Under the pieces are notes generated by a model that had not been told where the DNA came from, made no database searches, and saw only the letters and a program-made list of their open reading frames with translations. This document shows, in pieces, positions 20,297 to 33,330 of a stretch of DNA of 64,000 nucleotides (its first letter is position 1; every line of letters starts with the position of its first letter). The position numbers and the translations under genes were made by a program. The stretch spans positions 124,001-188,000 of the forward strand of contig JAAKBF010000053.1 of the NCBI GenBank assembly GCA_012656075.1, in the 5' to 3' direction. This stretch comes from Phytophthora hibernalis (lineage: Eukaryota; Oomycota; Peronosporomycetes; Peronosporales; Peronosporaceae).

Positions 20297-22755
20297 GGGA
20301 CTGCGGGGTTCGCGCGAAAGCGCAATATTGCATACTAGCCCTCACTCGTGGCTAGTGGTGCAGGTTTTGGGTTGGCCTAATACAACCTAGGTGTACAGAG
20401 GGTTCACATCCAACCCAGCGTAAGGGATCGTTCCTGGTCTTCAGGTTTGATCCAACGCTCGTTGACCTGACAAGGGGAATCGAGTGTTGTTGGTGGGACT
20501 CATACCATTTGATATTGAGAATTTCTGTGTGATCCTAAACGACAGAGTACATACAAAAGACAAGCTAGAATACGCCCGCCATACACCGGAATCCCCGCAC
20601 GGCTCGTTGCGCGAGCATAGCAGTTTGGAGAGCTATCAGAACACACAAGATTGTAAACCACTGTCCTTCCGACATAATGAACGTGCGGGGCTCTGTCGAT
20701 ATTGAAATAGAACTCTATCTGAGCCGCCAGACGTGCGTGACTACCAGCATCCACGGAACTGTCGGTGCGCAAGTCCGTAGAGTCGGTCGTGACCGGCTCT
20801 GGACTCAACCACGCGCCGCAAACTCTTCGGACTCACCCACGCTGGCACGCTCATCAAAACGCGGCTTGACCTGCGTTACGCGAAGCAGAATGACTCGACT
20901 ATCGGGTGCGTGTTGCTTATGGTCTTCCTCTGCGTCCCTTCAATTGCCGCGCGGAAGAATACTGTACGTCGGCCCTGCGAAATGATAAATGACATTATGA
21001 AGCTTGAACACCACCAGATTGCACATCCCTGCCATTCTCTCGTTAAGTTTAATCCTGAATTTTACACTCCGTCAATGTCGTCGATCTCCAACATTGAGCA
21101 GGAATTGGTCGATTTTCAATGTTACTTTAACGACTGCCGGTGAACGCCAACTCGCTAGGCAACCGAAACAACGCCTGTGGTTTAAAGATCCGTGTGCGCA
21201 GCAAGCAGGGTCCCACCTAGCTCGGCTTAGGTTTGTGTCACCGTTCTCAGGATTTTCAGAGGTGAGGCTCGGGTAAAGATTTCATGTCGGCAGCTTCAGT
21301 GTTGGAGAATTGACATCTGTCGCTTTGCAAAATCTAAATCAGTAATAAATCAGAGTAATGTATACCACACGAGCTCAGCTAAATAAGAGAACACACGATT
21401 ATAGCCAATGACGATCACGAAAACAAACGGCCCCTACAGTGTACCGGTATTATGCATGTATTTTAAAATACTTGAAGTGAGTTTTCGTTGTTCAAACAAA
21501 TGACATTTCACCCACGACTCGATGTTGCAGCACTGTGACCCACCATGGCCATCTCTACTCATCTTAATGTGAAAGACGGACACGGTAACCTGTTTCAGCG
21601 ATGACACCACATTATTCCTCATTGCAAAAGCGTCACACCTTGCCATCACTCGGCTAAGGAAGGAGAGGATCGAAACACAGCCTCTTGTATTTGAGAGCTC
21701 ACCCGGGCGGGACGCGCACGGCCTTGTAGAAATATACACATAGTCACAAACTCCCTGCGGACTACTACCGGTATTAATACGTAGTACTACACTACTTCGA
21801 GTAACCAACACAAAATTGTGTGTATTGTAGGTGCATTCTACAATTCTGAACAACACTTACGATGTAGGCGTTTCTTATGGTTTCGCCTTCATCGGCTGTA
21901 TGCACTACATGTATCGTCATTAGGCAGCTTGGCAACTGGAAAATAAGTGCAGGCTAGATGTGCATTGAGAAGAGAATCCCCTTGTGGAATTGATGCGGCT
22001 TGCGCTAAACTTTCTAACAGTCTTTTGAGCGCCAAGAAATATTTGAAAATGATGAAGCTTTGGCCAAAAGTTTGAAGAAATACCATGGCTGGACGAGACA
22101 AAAAACCCATGTGTGCCGAATTAGCGCCACACTGCCGCCGACTAAATGGAGGCTGCTAAAGCAGGCTGCCTAAAATCCGGCGCGAGCCGGTTTAGCCGGA
22201 TTAAAGCTTATTCCGGCTTTTTCAATTTCTTTTAACCGGCGTCTGGAAACACGAGCTTCCAGGCTGGTATGTCGCGATTTATCCATCGGTTATGCGTCTA
22301 AGATACTCGTACAGCTTTGCTTGGAAGATCCCCTCCAGCGAGAGGTCCGTTAGGCCCGTACGGAAGTGATTCAAGCATGTCCATTTTTGAAATAAAAATA
22401 TTTTGATCGTGGCTACGTTTGTAATTAAGTTCATTTAAGTGCGAAAAACCATCGCCCGAGGCTGCACGAAACCCGCACGAGCCTTTTGTGCTGCACTAAA
22501 CCGTATCAAGTATTGTTGAAAAACATGCTGCTTTATCAGATGTAGAGTGACCTTCTGGTACGCACTCCAGCGCTAGGGATGCTGCGACGCCACGTGGCCC
22601 TGGAAGCCCTCTACTCGGATCTGCTTTTGGACATTTCGATCTTGCTGTTGTGTTTGCGCTTGCTGGCGTCGGTCTGGGCTTTTGTATACCGGTGTTAGTG
22701 ATAACTTGCCACGAAAACGAGGGATATGTATCGCTAGATGCCACAATGCAGGGCA
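20297..22755. other. Interval without a recognisable gene
   Basis: After the broken LTR end there is about 2.4 kb in which no protein family was recognised. A segment around 22,204-22,235 (GCTTATTCCGGC, then TTTTCAATTTCTTT) closely matches 1932-1962, so a dispersed repeat is present. A small hairpin CTGGAA...TTCCAG lies nearby at about 22,245. Confidence 0.55.
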
Positions 22756-22759
22756 AACG

Positions 22760-24841
22760 ATGCCAGCAAGCGGTTAGGTCGTCCATCTAAGAGTTTGGGT
22801 GCCCCAGCTCGAGGACACACGCCCAAACCTTCGGTCAGTACGCCACCACCTCTCCAGGCGTCTGTGCTTCCTGCTGGATCGCCACCGAGCCCCTCGGTCA
22901 GTTCGTTGCCGGGGTCGCCGCCGAGTAGTTCCCTTCCAAGTCCTCCTCCTGGATCTCCACCGAGTCCTCCGCCTGGATCTCCACCGGCTTCCGGATCCTC
23001 GGTGCCCCCGACCCCGGCCGAAGTCATTGACTTATCGGGTGATGAGGCCAATACCGATGCTCGGACGGCCGCGATCCTCGCTTATGGGTCGTTTTCGTCA
23101 GCAGTGGTTTCACCGTCTCGTCGTGATGGTCGGCCCACCCGCAGTGCGTCGGTATTGGCAACTTTGCGGTCTCAGGGGTAACTAGAGACTCTGGAGGCGT
23201 CCGATGACTTCATTATTGGCCCCCGTCATCGTCCGAGTCTTCTCAGTCCTCGGGTTCGCCTATTGTTCCGGCTTCGACCAAAAGCTCGGTGACCCCGACG
23301 CCGCCAGTATCGTCGGAGACAGCCTCGGTGGTGACTCCATCGACTCCGTCGGTCCCGACTCAGCCTACCCCGGCTCCACCGAGCGTGCCGGCTGTTCCTG
23401 CGTGCCAACCGGTCTCCGCGTCATTACCGTCGTCGGGTGGAATACCAACCACCTCATCGGTCATGACTCCTGTGACCTCGGTGACGGTATCTACTCCGGT
23501 TCCTACGATTGTGGAACCGTCACCTCCTGCGGGGTCGATTGTAGGGCCATCGATGGTTCAACACTTCCAGTTACTGCCGCTCAAGGGCATACACCGAGGT
23601 TTTCTCGGTCGGGTCTCCGACGGTCACACACCCAAGTGACGGCTACGCTTTCCACGGTTCACGGCACCGCCACAAGTACTTTCATGCCGGCGGTGCCTAC
23701 TGCGCCAGGGACACCGTCACACCGCCTTGCCCTGATGGCTGGTCTGTACTTGACGCCCGGGTTAACTGCTCCAGGTGCACAAGAGGCCTGGTGCCAGGTC
23801 CATAACAGCAGTCTGACTCCACCCATTGCTCGCGATGTTGAGTCCCCGTGCTCGGTGGCTGGCATCCAGGCCATGGCGGATTGGGTCAACCCTGGTCACC
23901 CGTGGAAGCAAGTGCGCTCGAAGTTGCCGGAGAACACATGCTGTTTCACCATTGACCAGCACCCACCAGGCTCAAAATGTCGACTCGTGCCACTGGATTG
24001 GCTCGGTTCGTCAAGATATGGCGTCAATTCCAGGGCGTGTCCACTGACCGAACCGAGAAAGCCGACCTCGGTCTGGCACTATGGGAGCGACGCCACTAGG
24101 TCCAAGTCTCGGCCGTTGAAGCTTTCCTCTGGAGCATGGCCCAGAGGCTCGGTGATAACCCTTCGGTCGTCACGTTGCGGGCAACATGGGCTGAGAACAA
24201 CAAGGCTCGGAACCTCCGAGCGGACCGTTTGCGTCAGCAGATCGTGTATCGCTGTTGGGAGTGGTGCGTCGAGCTTTCCGGCAAGCCTCGTGAAGCGCCG
24301 ACCGAGTTTTTGTTGGAACCCAGTTACCTCCAATACTCGTTCGAAGTGATTGAGTGGGCCCCGACGTCCGAGGATTTGGTCGGCGAGCTCGCAACCCTGG
24401 ATGCTCGTCAACGGTGTCGGAACTATTGGGTGGATGCACCTCCAGTCATCCATTCAACACTACTTTCGCGCCGTGCAATTCTCCGGTTCCGCTATTCGTA
24501 CCTCGTGGCATGACCGAGGTGGGGGTGATTTCGGGCATCATGGTGGATTCGTCCTTGGCTCCAAGTTCGGTCGTGTCCCTAACACTTCGGCTGCTGCTTC
24601 TCCCGGGCCGGCGGACGATGAGGAGAAGGATGAAGGCCAAACCAAGGACTCGGCTGCTCCCTCTGCTAGCCCAACGTCCACCGGCAGATCCACGTCTGGT
24701 CAGACCTCGAATCTGGATGTGTTGGCTGACCTAGCTTCCTCCGCCGATGTCTGGACCTCGGTCTTGTGCTGCTGTGCTTCGTCACTCATTCCTCTTGCTG
24801 ATCTCACGTTGTCCGATCTCCGTAGTTCATTACGGGTGTAG
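22760..24841 (+). pseudogene. Family B antisense gene, 5'-truncated copy
   Basis: The plus strand begins within the Lys-Arg/Pro-rich part (KRLGRPSKSLGAPARG), continues through Pro-Gly-Ser repeats (PPGSPPSPPPGSPP) and reaches TPAEVIDLSGDE and SYGSFSSAVVSP-like blocks at about 23,010-23,130. The conserved C-terminal domain follows, with VESPCSVAGIQAMADWVNP, CCFTIDQHPPGSK, FVKIWRQFQG and NKARNLRADRLRQQ (about 23,835-24,245), then an acidic tail (DDEEKDEGQTKD). It ends at about 24,841. Several single-base shifts break it. Identity to the 52-55-kb copy is visibly lower than in the neighbouring RT block. No known family was recognised. Confidence 0.7.
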
Positions 24842-25122
24842 TTCAGGCTCTAGTAGTTCCACTTAATCCAAATCCACTTCGAGTTCGTTCACATCATATA
24901 CACATATACGATTTTAATGCAGTAGTCATCTTCGTCTGACACTACGGGCTGCATAATCCCCGTAGGCAGTTCATCTCGTCACTTCGCCGTCACCAACCGA
25001 GCCTCCCAGGAAACTTGGTCGTTCAGTAATCGGTGACTTCCATTTTGGTACAGTATCATTTTCGTCTGCTTCTACGGGCTGTACCAACCCGTAGGCAGTT
25101 CAATCCTCGGTAGCGTTCCGAG

Positions 25123-28100
25123 CTAGTCCTTGTCGGCCACCTGAACCATTTGGAGTCGTCGTTCGCTGCGTCGGGTTCGCAGATAGTCGTAAAACAACTG
25201 GCCGCACGACAAATTCGATGCTGGTTTCCAGGTAGGCTCGTCATGGCTGACCCAGTTCACCTTGAACTCTCTGACGGCGCGATTAGTGCTCGTTGTTAGC
25301 GGTGATTGATTGTCCGGAATAGCCTCTACTTCGTATTCGCCTGCCACTCTATCAGGCTCCCAGCTATATTCCGGTAACAGCTCCTCGTCAAAAACGATCC
25401 TCGTATCCTCGGTCACCTCCGCTGTCAGCCGACCTTTCGGTCGGTCGCCATATTCGTTCACTGCCTTGAACCGCGAGGCATGCACCACTGGGTAGAACCG
25501 ATAACCACTCTGATCCGGCAGCTCTAGTTCATATGCGAATTCTTCGACTTTTTTCTTGATCCGGGATGGTCCGTGCCATCGATGCGCTAGATTCTTGGTC
25601 AATCCTGGTTTCACGCGCTCCATGTAGATCCACACCCTGCTCCTAATCTTGAATAGTGACCTCGGTGTTTCTTGAAGACTACCCAGTCTCTTCCTACCCG
25701 GTGTCCGAGGTTTCGGTCCCGTCGGTTTCCGTCGTTGTCCCTTGCCTTTCAGAGCCGAGGGTCTCGGTCATGGCGAATCATCGTTGGCGCCCCAAACCTT
25801 CGGTAGACACGCTCTTCGACCGCTTGAGCGACTTTTAATGCGGTGGTATCTGACATGGCTTTCCCATGACGAATCCTGTGAACGAGCATTGAAACAGTAT
25901 CAGCGCGGTATTCCCTCGCCGAGACTTCGGCAATGATATGACGAAATCCTTCGACACCAGCTGGAATGGTCTCTCGACTAGCACATTCCCTGGAGAGTAC
26001 CCTCTGAGCTGCGGTCGACTTTTGCTCGAGATGCAGTCTGGGCAGGACCGTACATGCCGCTCAACGTCTGCGTACAGTCCGATCCAATAATAATCCATTT
26101 TCGCTCGGTGGTATGTTCGACCGATGCCTTGGTGGCCACCTTCTAACGAGTCGTGGCAGCTCTGTAATACTTCCTGAATCATCGTTGTGGGTACCACCAG
26201 TCGCATCTTGGTCTCCTCTTGGATTTCGTTACTCCACCGACGGTTCGCTCCTATAATTTACAGCACGCCGTCCTCGCTGAACGCAAACTTGTCGCCCATT
26301 TTCCATGCATCTCTCGCCGCACTGTAACTCAGGCTAGCTTCCTCACCTCGAAGAACGGCTTTGAGGTTTACCCACCTCAGCTCTTCGTCCTGGGCAGCGG
26401 AGATCCTTCGTCTTCGCTCTTCTTGAATGGTTACCGGGTCGACATCGTCTGCATTTGGTGGCCTTGGTCGTTGGTAGCTCGATTTCTGTTTCGTTCTGGG
26501 TCTCTGAGGCTACCTCATTTGCTTCATCTCGTCGTGTTTCGTCATCCTGTCCCATCACCGAGGGTTCGCTCGCAAAACGAACACGCTTCTTCTGTGCTCT
26601 CGCTTGTCGACGGGTCATGACGGTTATGACCGGCAAAATCGAAAAAGATTTGTTACGGGTGCTTGGCGAGCCAAGAGTCCTGGCTAGGTTGACCGACGCT
26701 CTCGTCAGTGGCTGCTTCGCCGAGTGTTGGTGTGGCGACCTCGGGCGTAGGCTCGTAGATGACTTCGTCGATTCGGTTGAGCTTGATTAACTCCATTTAC
26801 CTGGCCGAAACCACGCTCGACTGTTTGCTGTTGAGAGCTTCCGTATCTAACGAGTCTGCAGCTGCATTGAACTCTCGGATCACGTAGAGATATTTTACCG
26901 ACCGAAGCTTGGCTGTGAGTTCTCGGTGGTGGTTGAGTTGGGCCATCAGAGTTTCCCTCCGACAGGCCATCACCCCTAGGGACTACTGGATTGCGAGTCT
27001 CGAGTCTCCCACCACAATTAAATCCTCGGTGCCGTGCTCCAGCGCTGTCAAGACACCATTGTTCATACCTGCGTACTCAGCGAGGTTTACTGTGGTGGTC
27101 TCGAGATAAGCACTCGCAGCCGTCACTACCGTCCATTCTGGTAATTTCCATGTATCCATGAGCAACTACCATACCGGCCATTCTTCTCCGTCTTGGCCGA
27201 TCCATCAAAGGACATCACCAGGCCTTTGTAAGTCCTCGGTAGGCATGCGTATAGCAAGTGTGGGTCCATTCGAGCGGTCGGCGATCCTCGCGATGGTGGT
27301 GTCACCGGGGCTAACGAGTCTTCCAATTCAACAAAGCTGGTAAGCCCAGCTTGTAGTGGCTGAGCAAAATCACAATCGCGTTCCTTGACTCGGTTGACCT
27401 TCAGGTGCCACGGGGACGACATGACGGCGAAATGGATCGTACGACCGAACAATGTCTTTGACTTATGTACCCACTCCAGTGTCGAGAACCGAGTGTAGAC
27501 GTGGATAGTTCGTCCCACCAGCTGGGTGTAACACACTTTCAACAGTAACAGCAAAGCTAACACCTCCTTCTCGGCCGGGTGGTAATTCATCTCGGCGTCT
27601 TTCAGACGCGGCCGCAGAACCGCTCGGGGTGCAACTTGTCGTCGTGGTACTGCATCAGAGTGGAACTCAGAGCCCACTCATTAGCAAATAACGTCACGTG
27701 CACCACTTTGTATCGGTCAAAATGCCGTAGTATCGGCGCGTCTGCAACCTTCTGTTGTAGCACCGCGAAGCTTCGGTGAGCCGCGGATGAGTTCCCGGCC
27801 GGTGTAAAATCCTCATCCTTGAGTTGATACAGGGCGGCCCCGTAGACTGCAAAGTCTTGGATGAATCTGCTGTAATAGTTCAACGCACAGAGGAACGACT
27901 GCATTCCTTTCTTCGATGACGGGAATGGCAGCTCCGTCACTATCTTCAATTCAACTTCTTTGAATCGACCCGGATGCCGTTGACCGACACATCATGCGAC
28001 AGAAAATCCACTCGACCTTGTACAAAAATGCTCTTCGTGAAACTCACACTTATTCGACACTCACCAAACCGTTTAAGCAGGCGGTCCAGGGTGGCTAGAC

Positions 28101-29575
28101 AAGAGTCAAAGTCTCGGAGCCGAAACAAATATCGTCAACGAACGACCGCCGATCGAACACTGGCACCAACGAGGATTCATCTGCTTCCCTGTGGAGAACA
28201 TATCCGCTACAGGGCTATTCACGAGTTGGGCCACAGCGTCGAGCGTTACCGAGGACTCGCTGTCAGTATCGAACTTGGTCGGAAAAGCTGTCGAAGCCTC
28301 GGACAGTCGTGCAGAACCGTCGTTCTTCAGGCCAAACGGCATTCGTAGCCACTCCAAGTGGCCGAGTGCACATACGAAAGCCAAGATTTTCCGAGCTCTC
28401 ATCGTCATCATTATTGCCCAAAATCCGCTGGCTGCATCTAAGGAGCAGAACCACAGGTAGACCTCTAAGTCAGTTAGCAAATCGTCGACCAACGGCATGG
28501 CCAGGGGTTCGGAGCATCGGCGGATACTGAACCTGTATTCAGATACTCTTTCAATGATTACCTGTATCAAGATCAGGATCATCTTGGATCACACGATGGA
28601 TCAGGATCATTGATCCACTCGATGGGCTGCATTGATACATTGTAGTCTTGGATGAGATACTGTCGATGAGTACTGTAATTAGTTTCAGCCGCAACGCCCA
28701 GTTATTCTTAAACGGCCAAAGTTAGCACAGCGCAACCACTCATCTATTCGCCGATAAAATCGTTCATGTATTTTTATAAGTCGTTATGAATATCTTCATG
28801 AAATGCCTAGGCTGTGCCAAAATGCCTGAAACGTACAATACATTTAGTTTCATAACGACATAGCAGAAAATATTCACTTAATAAACTTTCAAATGATTAT
28901 CACATAAAATAGAATGCATTCTCTCATTATATACAAAATCGCGCAATATAAGATCTTTCGCAAACGCTTAATCAGGGTATGAGCGTTTGCGATTCTGAAA
29001 CCCATCGCAAACGGGGATTTTTTAAGTTTTGCTCGTGGCGGAGTGACCTCTTTTCTATAAAATGTTAACCCTCTAAGAACGTTTACCGATAGATGCCGCG
29101 GAAATCGCTCGCAACACCACACCGGTATGTCGGCATTGTCAATGAGTATGGGGAGTACGAATACATGTTGGAGGTGACGAACTGGTACAGTGACCTGGCA
29201 CAGAAAACACCCTACTTTGCCAGTCCATAACAGTACAGTATTAATAATAGTATGAGATACATGTGTCATTGTATCAGGATCAGGATCAAATAGTACTGGT
29301 ACGGGATCAATATCACTTGATACAGGCCGATTTTCCAGGATGGGGTGGGTTAGGATCAGTGTTACAACTGAAGTGACCAACGCCCGAACCCCTGGGCATG
29401 TCATACTCCATAATCGCGGTGATTGCGTTCACCATCTTGTAGTCGGTGCACAAGCGAATATCGACACCGTTCTTCTTCAAACGATCACAATCGGGGATGC
29501 CCAAGGGCTGTCCGAGAACGCCACCAACCGAGCCTTCAACAAGCCTTTTAGTAATTCGTATAGCTTCTTCATATG
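25123..29575 (-). pseudogene. Pol of Gypsy family B: RT, RNase H, integrase, chromodomain
   Basis: In minus-strand order: NGVDIRLCTDYKMVNAI (29.45 kb), then past the hAT insertion YLWFCSLDAASGFWAIMMT and the catalytic RSFVDDICFGS. RNase H shows DGSAKTEKNGRYGSCSW, an Glu in NLAEYAGMNNG and VVGDSRLAIQ. The integrase zinc region has SCHDSLEGGHQGIG and CPDCISSK (26.2-26.05 kb), and the core begins SKDFVISLP but is cut, resuming at RHDRDPRL before the C-terminal WIYMERVKPGLTK and the chromodomain REFKVNWVSHDEPTWKPAS (25.3 kb). A chromodomain places the family among the chromoviruses, which usually target histone-marked chromatin. Multiple stops and the core deletion make it inactive. Confidence 0.85.
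28502..29394. mobile_element. hAT-type non-autonomous element inside family B RT (copy 1)
   Basis: The ends are CAGGGGTTCGGAGC (28502) and CCGAACCCCTG (to 29394), flanked by GGCATGGC (28494-28501) and GGCATGTC (29395-29402), a 7/8 match to an 8-bp hAT duplication. Removing it rejoins the RT frame EYDMPLVDDLLTD. The interior has no transposase but has clusters of GGATCA near both ends (28,575-28,620 and 29,275-29,360), typical of subterminal binding sites. A near-identical copy sits at the same codon at 56,988-57,896. Confidence 0.85.
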
Positions 29576-29761
29576 TATTCAAAGCTTAGCAACAACTTGC
29601 CGTGTTTTGCTGCGTAGTTACTTGACTCAAGATCTTCCCGATCAAATGGTAACTGAGAGGTGAGGTGAACGATCACCAACCCAACACTCTCCTAGCTACC
29701 TTCCCTGGCGCCTAAGCACCGCCCCCGTCGCCTACCTACCCTCCCTAATCCGTTTTAGCAT

Positions 29762-31160
29762 CTAGGACCGGCGCTCCTCTACCGGGTCCAGCCGTCGAAT
29801 CGTGTTGTTTTTGTGCTTTGTAGAGACTCTCCTGAACAAGTGTCTGGTCGTCTTACCGGTCCAGTGTCGCGACTCTGAGAAAATGCGTTGATTCCTCAAA
29901 TATGACCTCTTGGTCTTGCATTCCGTGATAGCCGTGCGCAGCCATGCCTCGCGAGTCGGCCCCTCCACGTTTTGCAGAGTGAGGACCTCGATCATGTCCT
30001 GGATGGTGTCCTCCGTAGCCAGCCGTCCTTGCTCCTCTTTGTGTAGACGCTGCTGTTGTCTGATTAGGCGTTTGAGCTTCTGTTTGAGGCTCCCGCGCTC
30101 CATCCGTTTCAGTTCCTTTTGATACTGAGGGTCATTTTAACTGTCTCCATATTGAAGTCGACCCATTCGGTCGCCCACTACCCGGCGTGCGATCCTCCTC
30201 AGTTAGCCGTTGTTGGAATCGTTTCAACGCTATTGATGTCTGCAAGGGTACGGCTTCCTCCGCGTACCCCGGCAACGGATATACCTTGTCTGGCCGTCGA
30301 GATCGGATTGGATCAGTTGGCGAGATCATGTGGAGCTTGACACCTTTATCGTCAGCCACTACCTCTGCCTCCCTATTTCGCAGTCAGCTGCCCATTCGAG
30401 TGATACCGCGGACGCGTACCACCGGTCTAGCCGGGACGTAGCCGTTCCATGTCCTGGTACCGTGTATGTGTACGTGTGCGTGTCCTGTCTGTGCTTAGTT
30501 AATGCAGCCGTAGACCAGCACTTCGGTCTCTGTAACGCTACAGGGTCGGTAAGTCCCCAATTAGTGAATAACGCTCGAAGTGCCGGCGAGTCGGGGTAGT
30601 TCCTGACCTCCAATAGCTCCGATCTGCTTGTTCGTCCAGTGTGCAGTTAAAATCGTCACCAACCATCACGCATGTCCCTCCGGGAGTCGCACGTCCAGTA
30701 GCTGTTTGAAGAATCTCTCGCGGTGCTCTGAGGTGAGGGGCGTAAATGTTTACGATGATCGGTTGCTGCCCTTCTAATTCTCCACTTACAGCCATGAAGT
30801 GCGGCGACCATCGGCCCTGCTCATACGGCATCATGATGCTGATAGCGTCATACGGATCCACAATGATCCACTCCTCCGCGCTTGTTGCTGGAAGGAGCCC
30901 AGTATGAGATCTGAGAGCTGCCAGGCCGAAAACACCATTGAAGTGCATGTTCGTTCTCAACACCTGCACTTAATTCCCTCAACGTGCGTTCTTGGAGTAG
31001 TACTACGTCTTGCCTCCCATGAGCGTCCGTCGTCCTGAAGTTTTGGAACCATGCCGCTCTGGCAGCCTTCGTGGTCCCAAGCCCGTTTACATTTTGCGTT
31101 ACTAGTCCGAAAGTACGGGCGTCTGCAGCATGCCACCTTTATCATGGTTGGAATCTTCAC
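29762..31160 (-). pseudogene. LINE AP-endonuclease domain and start of RT
   Basis: The minus strand contains LLQETHVE-like sequence (frame-shifted around 30,990), then IIVNIYAPHLRAPREI and CVMVGDDFNCTLDEQADR, the GDFN-type motif of AP endonucleases encoded by LINEs. SDDKGVKLHMISPTDPI follows, equivalent to the SDH...V end of the domain. The endonuclease nicks target DNA for target-primed reverse transcription. Downstream, a charged region (KQKLKRLIRQQQRLHKEEQ) leads to the first RT block and stops at 29,762. Several frameshifts are present. Confidence 0.75.
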
Positions 31161-32574
31161 GTCGTGCTTCCTCCTGACGCCGTCGACCCGCTTGTTCCCG
31201 CCTCGCCTTCCTGAAAATCACCCCTGTTTGCCGGGCACTTTCCTGAGGCGTCAATTGGCTGTAGTAATCGGTCATACTCTTGTGCGAGCCCGTGTTCCCT
31301 CCTTCAGTCCCCTATTACTGCCGTTGGAATCCGGTTGCGAGCGGCTAAGTTTCCTCCGTTTGTAACGCGGTGAGGTCTGCTGTAGCTGTAGATCTTGTTC
31401 TGCAACCTCCGCGTGCTCCGAAGAGCCCTTATTGCTGGGTGGGGTCACCCGGTGAATGACCACCGTGCAACCCTTTTGTACAGCGTTTGTCCTTGCTGTG
31501 GCAAGTGCCAAAGCTGTGCTCCAGTCCGCATCATCCGCGATTCGCGTGCATAACTCGTTGACAACGCTAAATTCAGTGAACCAAACGCTCGCGACGCCCT
31601 GGGTACTCTGCCCATTGGTGTGGTGGTCCACTATGTAAGGAAGAACGTGCAGGACGCACAATTCGGGTTCCTTCGTTCCCTCCGGTCTCGCGCGGCCACA
31701 CACCTCCGGGAGCCACTTTGCTAGTCTCTGCCATCTCCTCTCTGATTACGCCAGTTGATAAGGGTAAGTTCGGTCGAGCCCTGGAGCAGTGCACGCAGTG
31801 TGCCATTCTTGACAAAATTCTCGAGCTACTTCCGGTTGCTTTTCATCTCGCGGTATCCTGGCTAGGGCCTCTGTTTGTTCAGTGTAGATCTCCGCAACAC
31901 CCCACGAGATTATGTGCTCGATCGGCCAGCTTTTGGCTTCTAGTTTCGGGTACGGGAGAAACGCGAAGAAATGCCGCGCCACGTGATGATGGTCAATCAG
32001 CCATATATGTAAATCACTGACGAGCCCCTTCCGCTTGTTGGTATTAGGTACCCGAGTCTGCCACCATGTAGCGTGCACTATCGTCGAAATGCCTCTCTAT
32101 TTCCTTCCTCATCAGCCCCAGCACCGGTCGCTTCACATCCGTCAGTTGGTATTCGTTGCGAGCGCTGAGCAGACGCACATGACCAGCGCCGTGGGTGGGC
32201 TTGTGGCCGACTTTGAAGGCGCTTTGGTAACACGCCATGCGTTTCTTCCGCGGCGTCCTCGCGGAATAGGCCAGCCGCATACCTGTCAGCTCCATACGCC
32301 GCATGGGTCATGCGCTCTTCCTTTGGATGAGGTCCTCAATATTGTGCAGCAAGTTTTGCCGATCAAGCGTCGGGATGCCCCGTCGATTATGAACCAGGTC
32401 TAGTCTGTCGCGTTGTGGCATCTTCGTCACTATTATCCCGTTGACGGAGTCAGCATCGTCCAAGAGATTGAGCCCGTCCAACTCCGCTCCTCTCTGCAAA
32501 TCATCAGAGCAAGTTGATCGTGTGTTTCCACTCGTAGTTCTCAGACAATGCAGCAGTGTATGCCGGATTTCCTA

Positions 32575-33330
32575 TACCTGCCATTGAATGTACAAATCTC
32601 CATGTCTAACGACGTAGAAGTGGCTCTCATGTCTGCGCAAGATGAGGAAGGTTGGGAGCACATGTAGGTTGAAACGGGTTCGGAGATAGTCGCTGTCTGC
32701 TCTATCCGTTAGCGGCTCCACATAACCACTTTCATGGTCATCTACATTCTCCAGGCGGAAATATTTGTACATGTGCCGTTGAATGTGAGCGTCGGTAGAC
32801 TCCAGTGCATCCACAACCAATAACGGTTCCCGTAGATGTTGTGCCATTGTCCTGAGCTCGTGCGTTGCGGCCCAGAACGCAATGGGCTGTGAATCGTCCA
32901 CTTGTTCGTCCTTGCTTGCGCATAGTGGGCAAAACGTCCCGCAGTTGCTGCCTCGAGAAAATGCTCGCGCACTCGTCGATCGGGTCGACCAAACCCAGTT
33001 CGACATCATGACGAAGGTTGGCCATCATGGTTGAGTAGATCTTCGCCTTCATGTCCGTGGAATGCTTCACTGTTGCAGGCGATATGTTGAGCGCTCCGTG
33101 AGGTTAATTTTTGAAGACGCATTTAGCGCCAGGAAAGCGCAATGCCCATTCGTTGTCACCTCCACCTCGTGTCCCTTGAAACTGTGGCGCCATTGACCCA
33201 ACTGGATGGGTAAATCGGCGTCGCCCGCCGCTGTCCCCGTGTGGGGCGGCCCATGGTAAATTCCCTTACGAGTCAGCATCGTCTCTCCGACCCCACTATC
33301 CGCCCACCATTGGTTGCAGTCATGTATTTG
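32575..33330 (-). pseudogene. OTU-like cysteine protease domain in LINE ORF1
   Basis: The minus strand at about 33,160 reads EVEVTTNGHCAFLAL, resembling the catalytic Cys box of OTU proteases (DGxC-[LF]-xA). It continues through a frameshifted region with DVELGLVDPIDECAS and PIAFWAATHELRTMAQHLRE. It ends with FLILRRHESHFYVVRHGD (about 32,610), where the His in HFYVV fits the OTU catalytic His. OTU enzymes cleave ubiquitin chains. In an element they could act on host ubiquitin signals or on the element's own protein. The usual Asp before the box is Thr-Asn here. Assignment rests on these two motifs and their spacing. Confidence 0.55.

Larger units (their letters stand above)
22760..29575 (-). 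mobile_element. Ty3/Gypsy family B, copy 1 (RT to antisense gene), truncated at both ends
   Basis: On the minus strand the order is reverse transcriptase (29,575-27,600), RNase H, integrase and chromodomain (stop at 25,123), followed by a large plus-strand gene (22,760-24,841) that converges on pol. Homology to the 48-58-kb copy ends at about 29,575 and about 22,760, so gag, protease, the start of the antisense gene and both LTRs are missing. A hAT passenger (28,502-29,394) interrupts RT. Integrase has an internal deletion. It is the only copy here that keeps RNase H and integrase, so it fixes the order of domains in family B. Confidence 0.85.

Noticed and set aside
23204..24349. 381-codon plus-strand frame as a separate gene
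   Set aside because: It is one frame of the damaged family B antisense gene. Only its later part is in the true frame.
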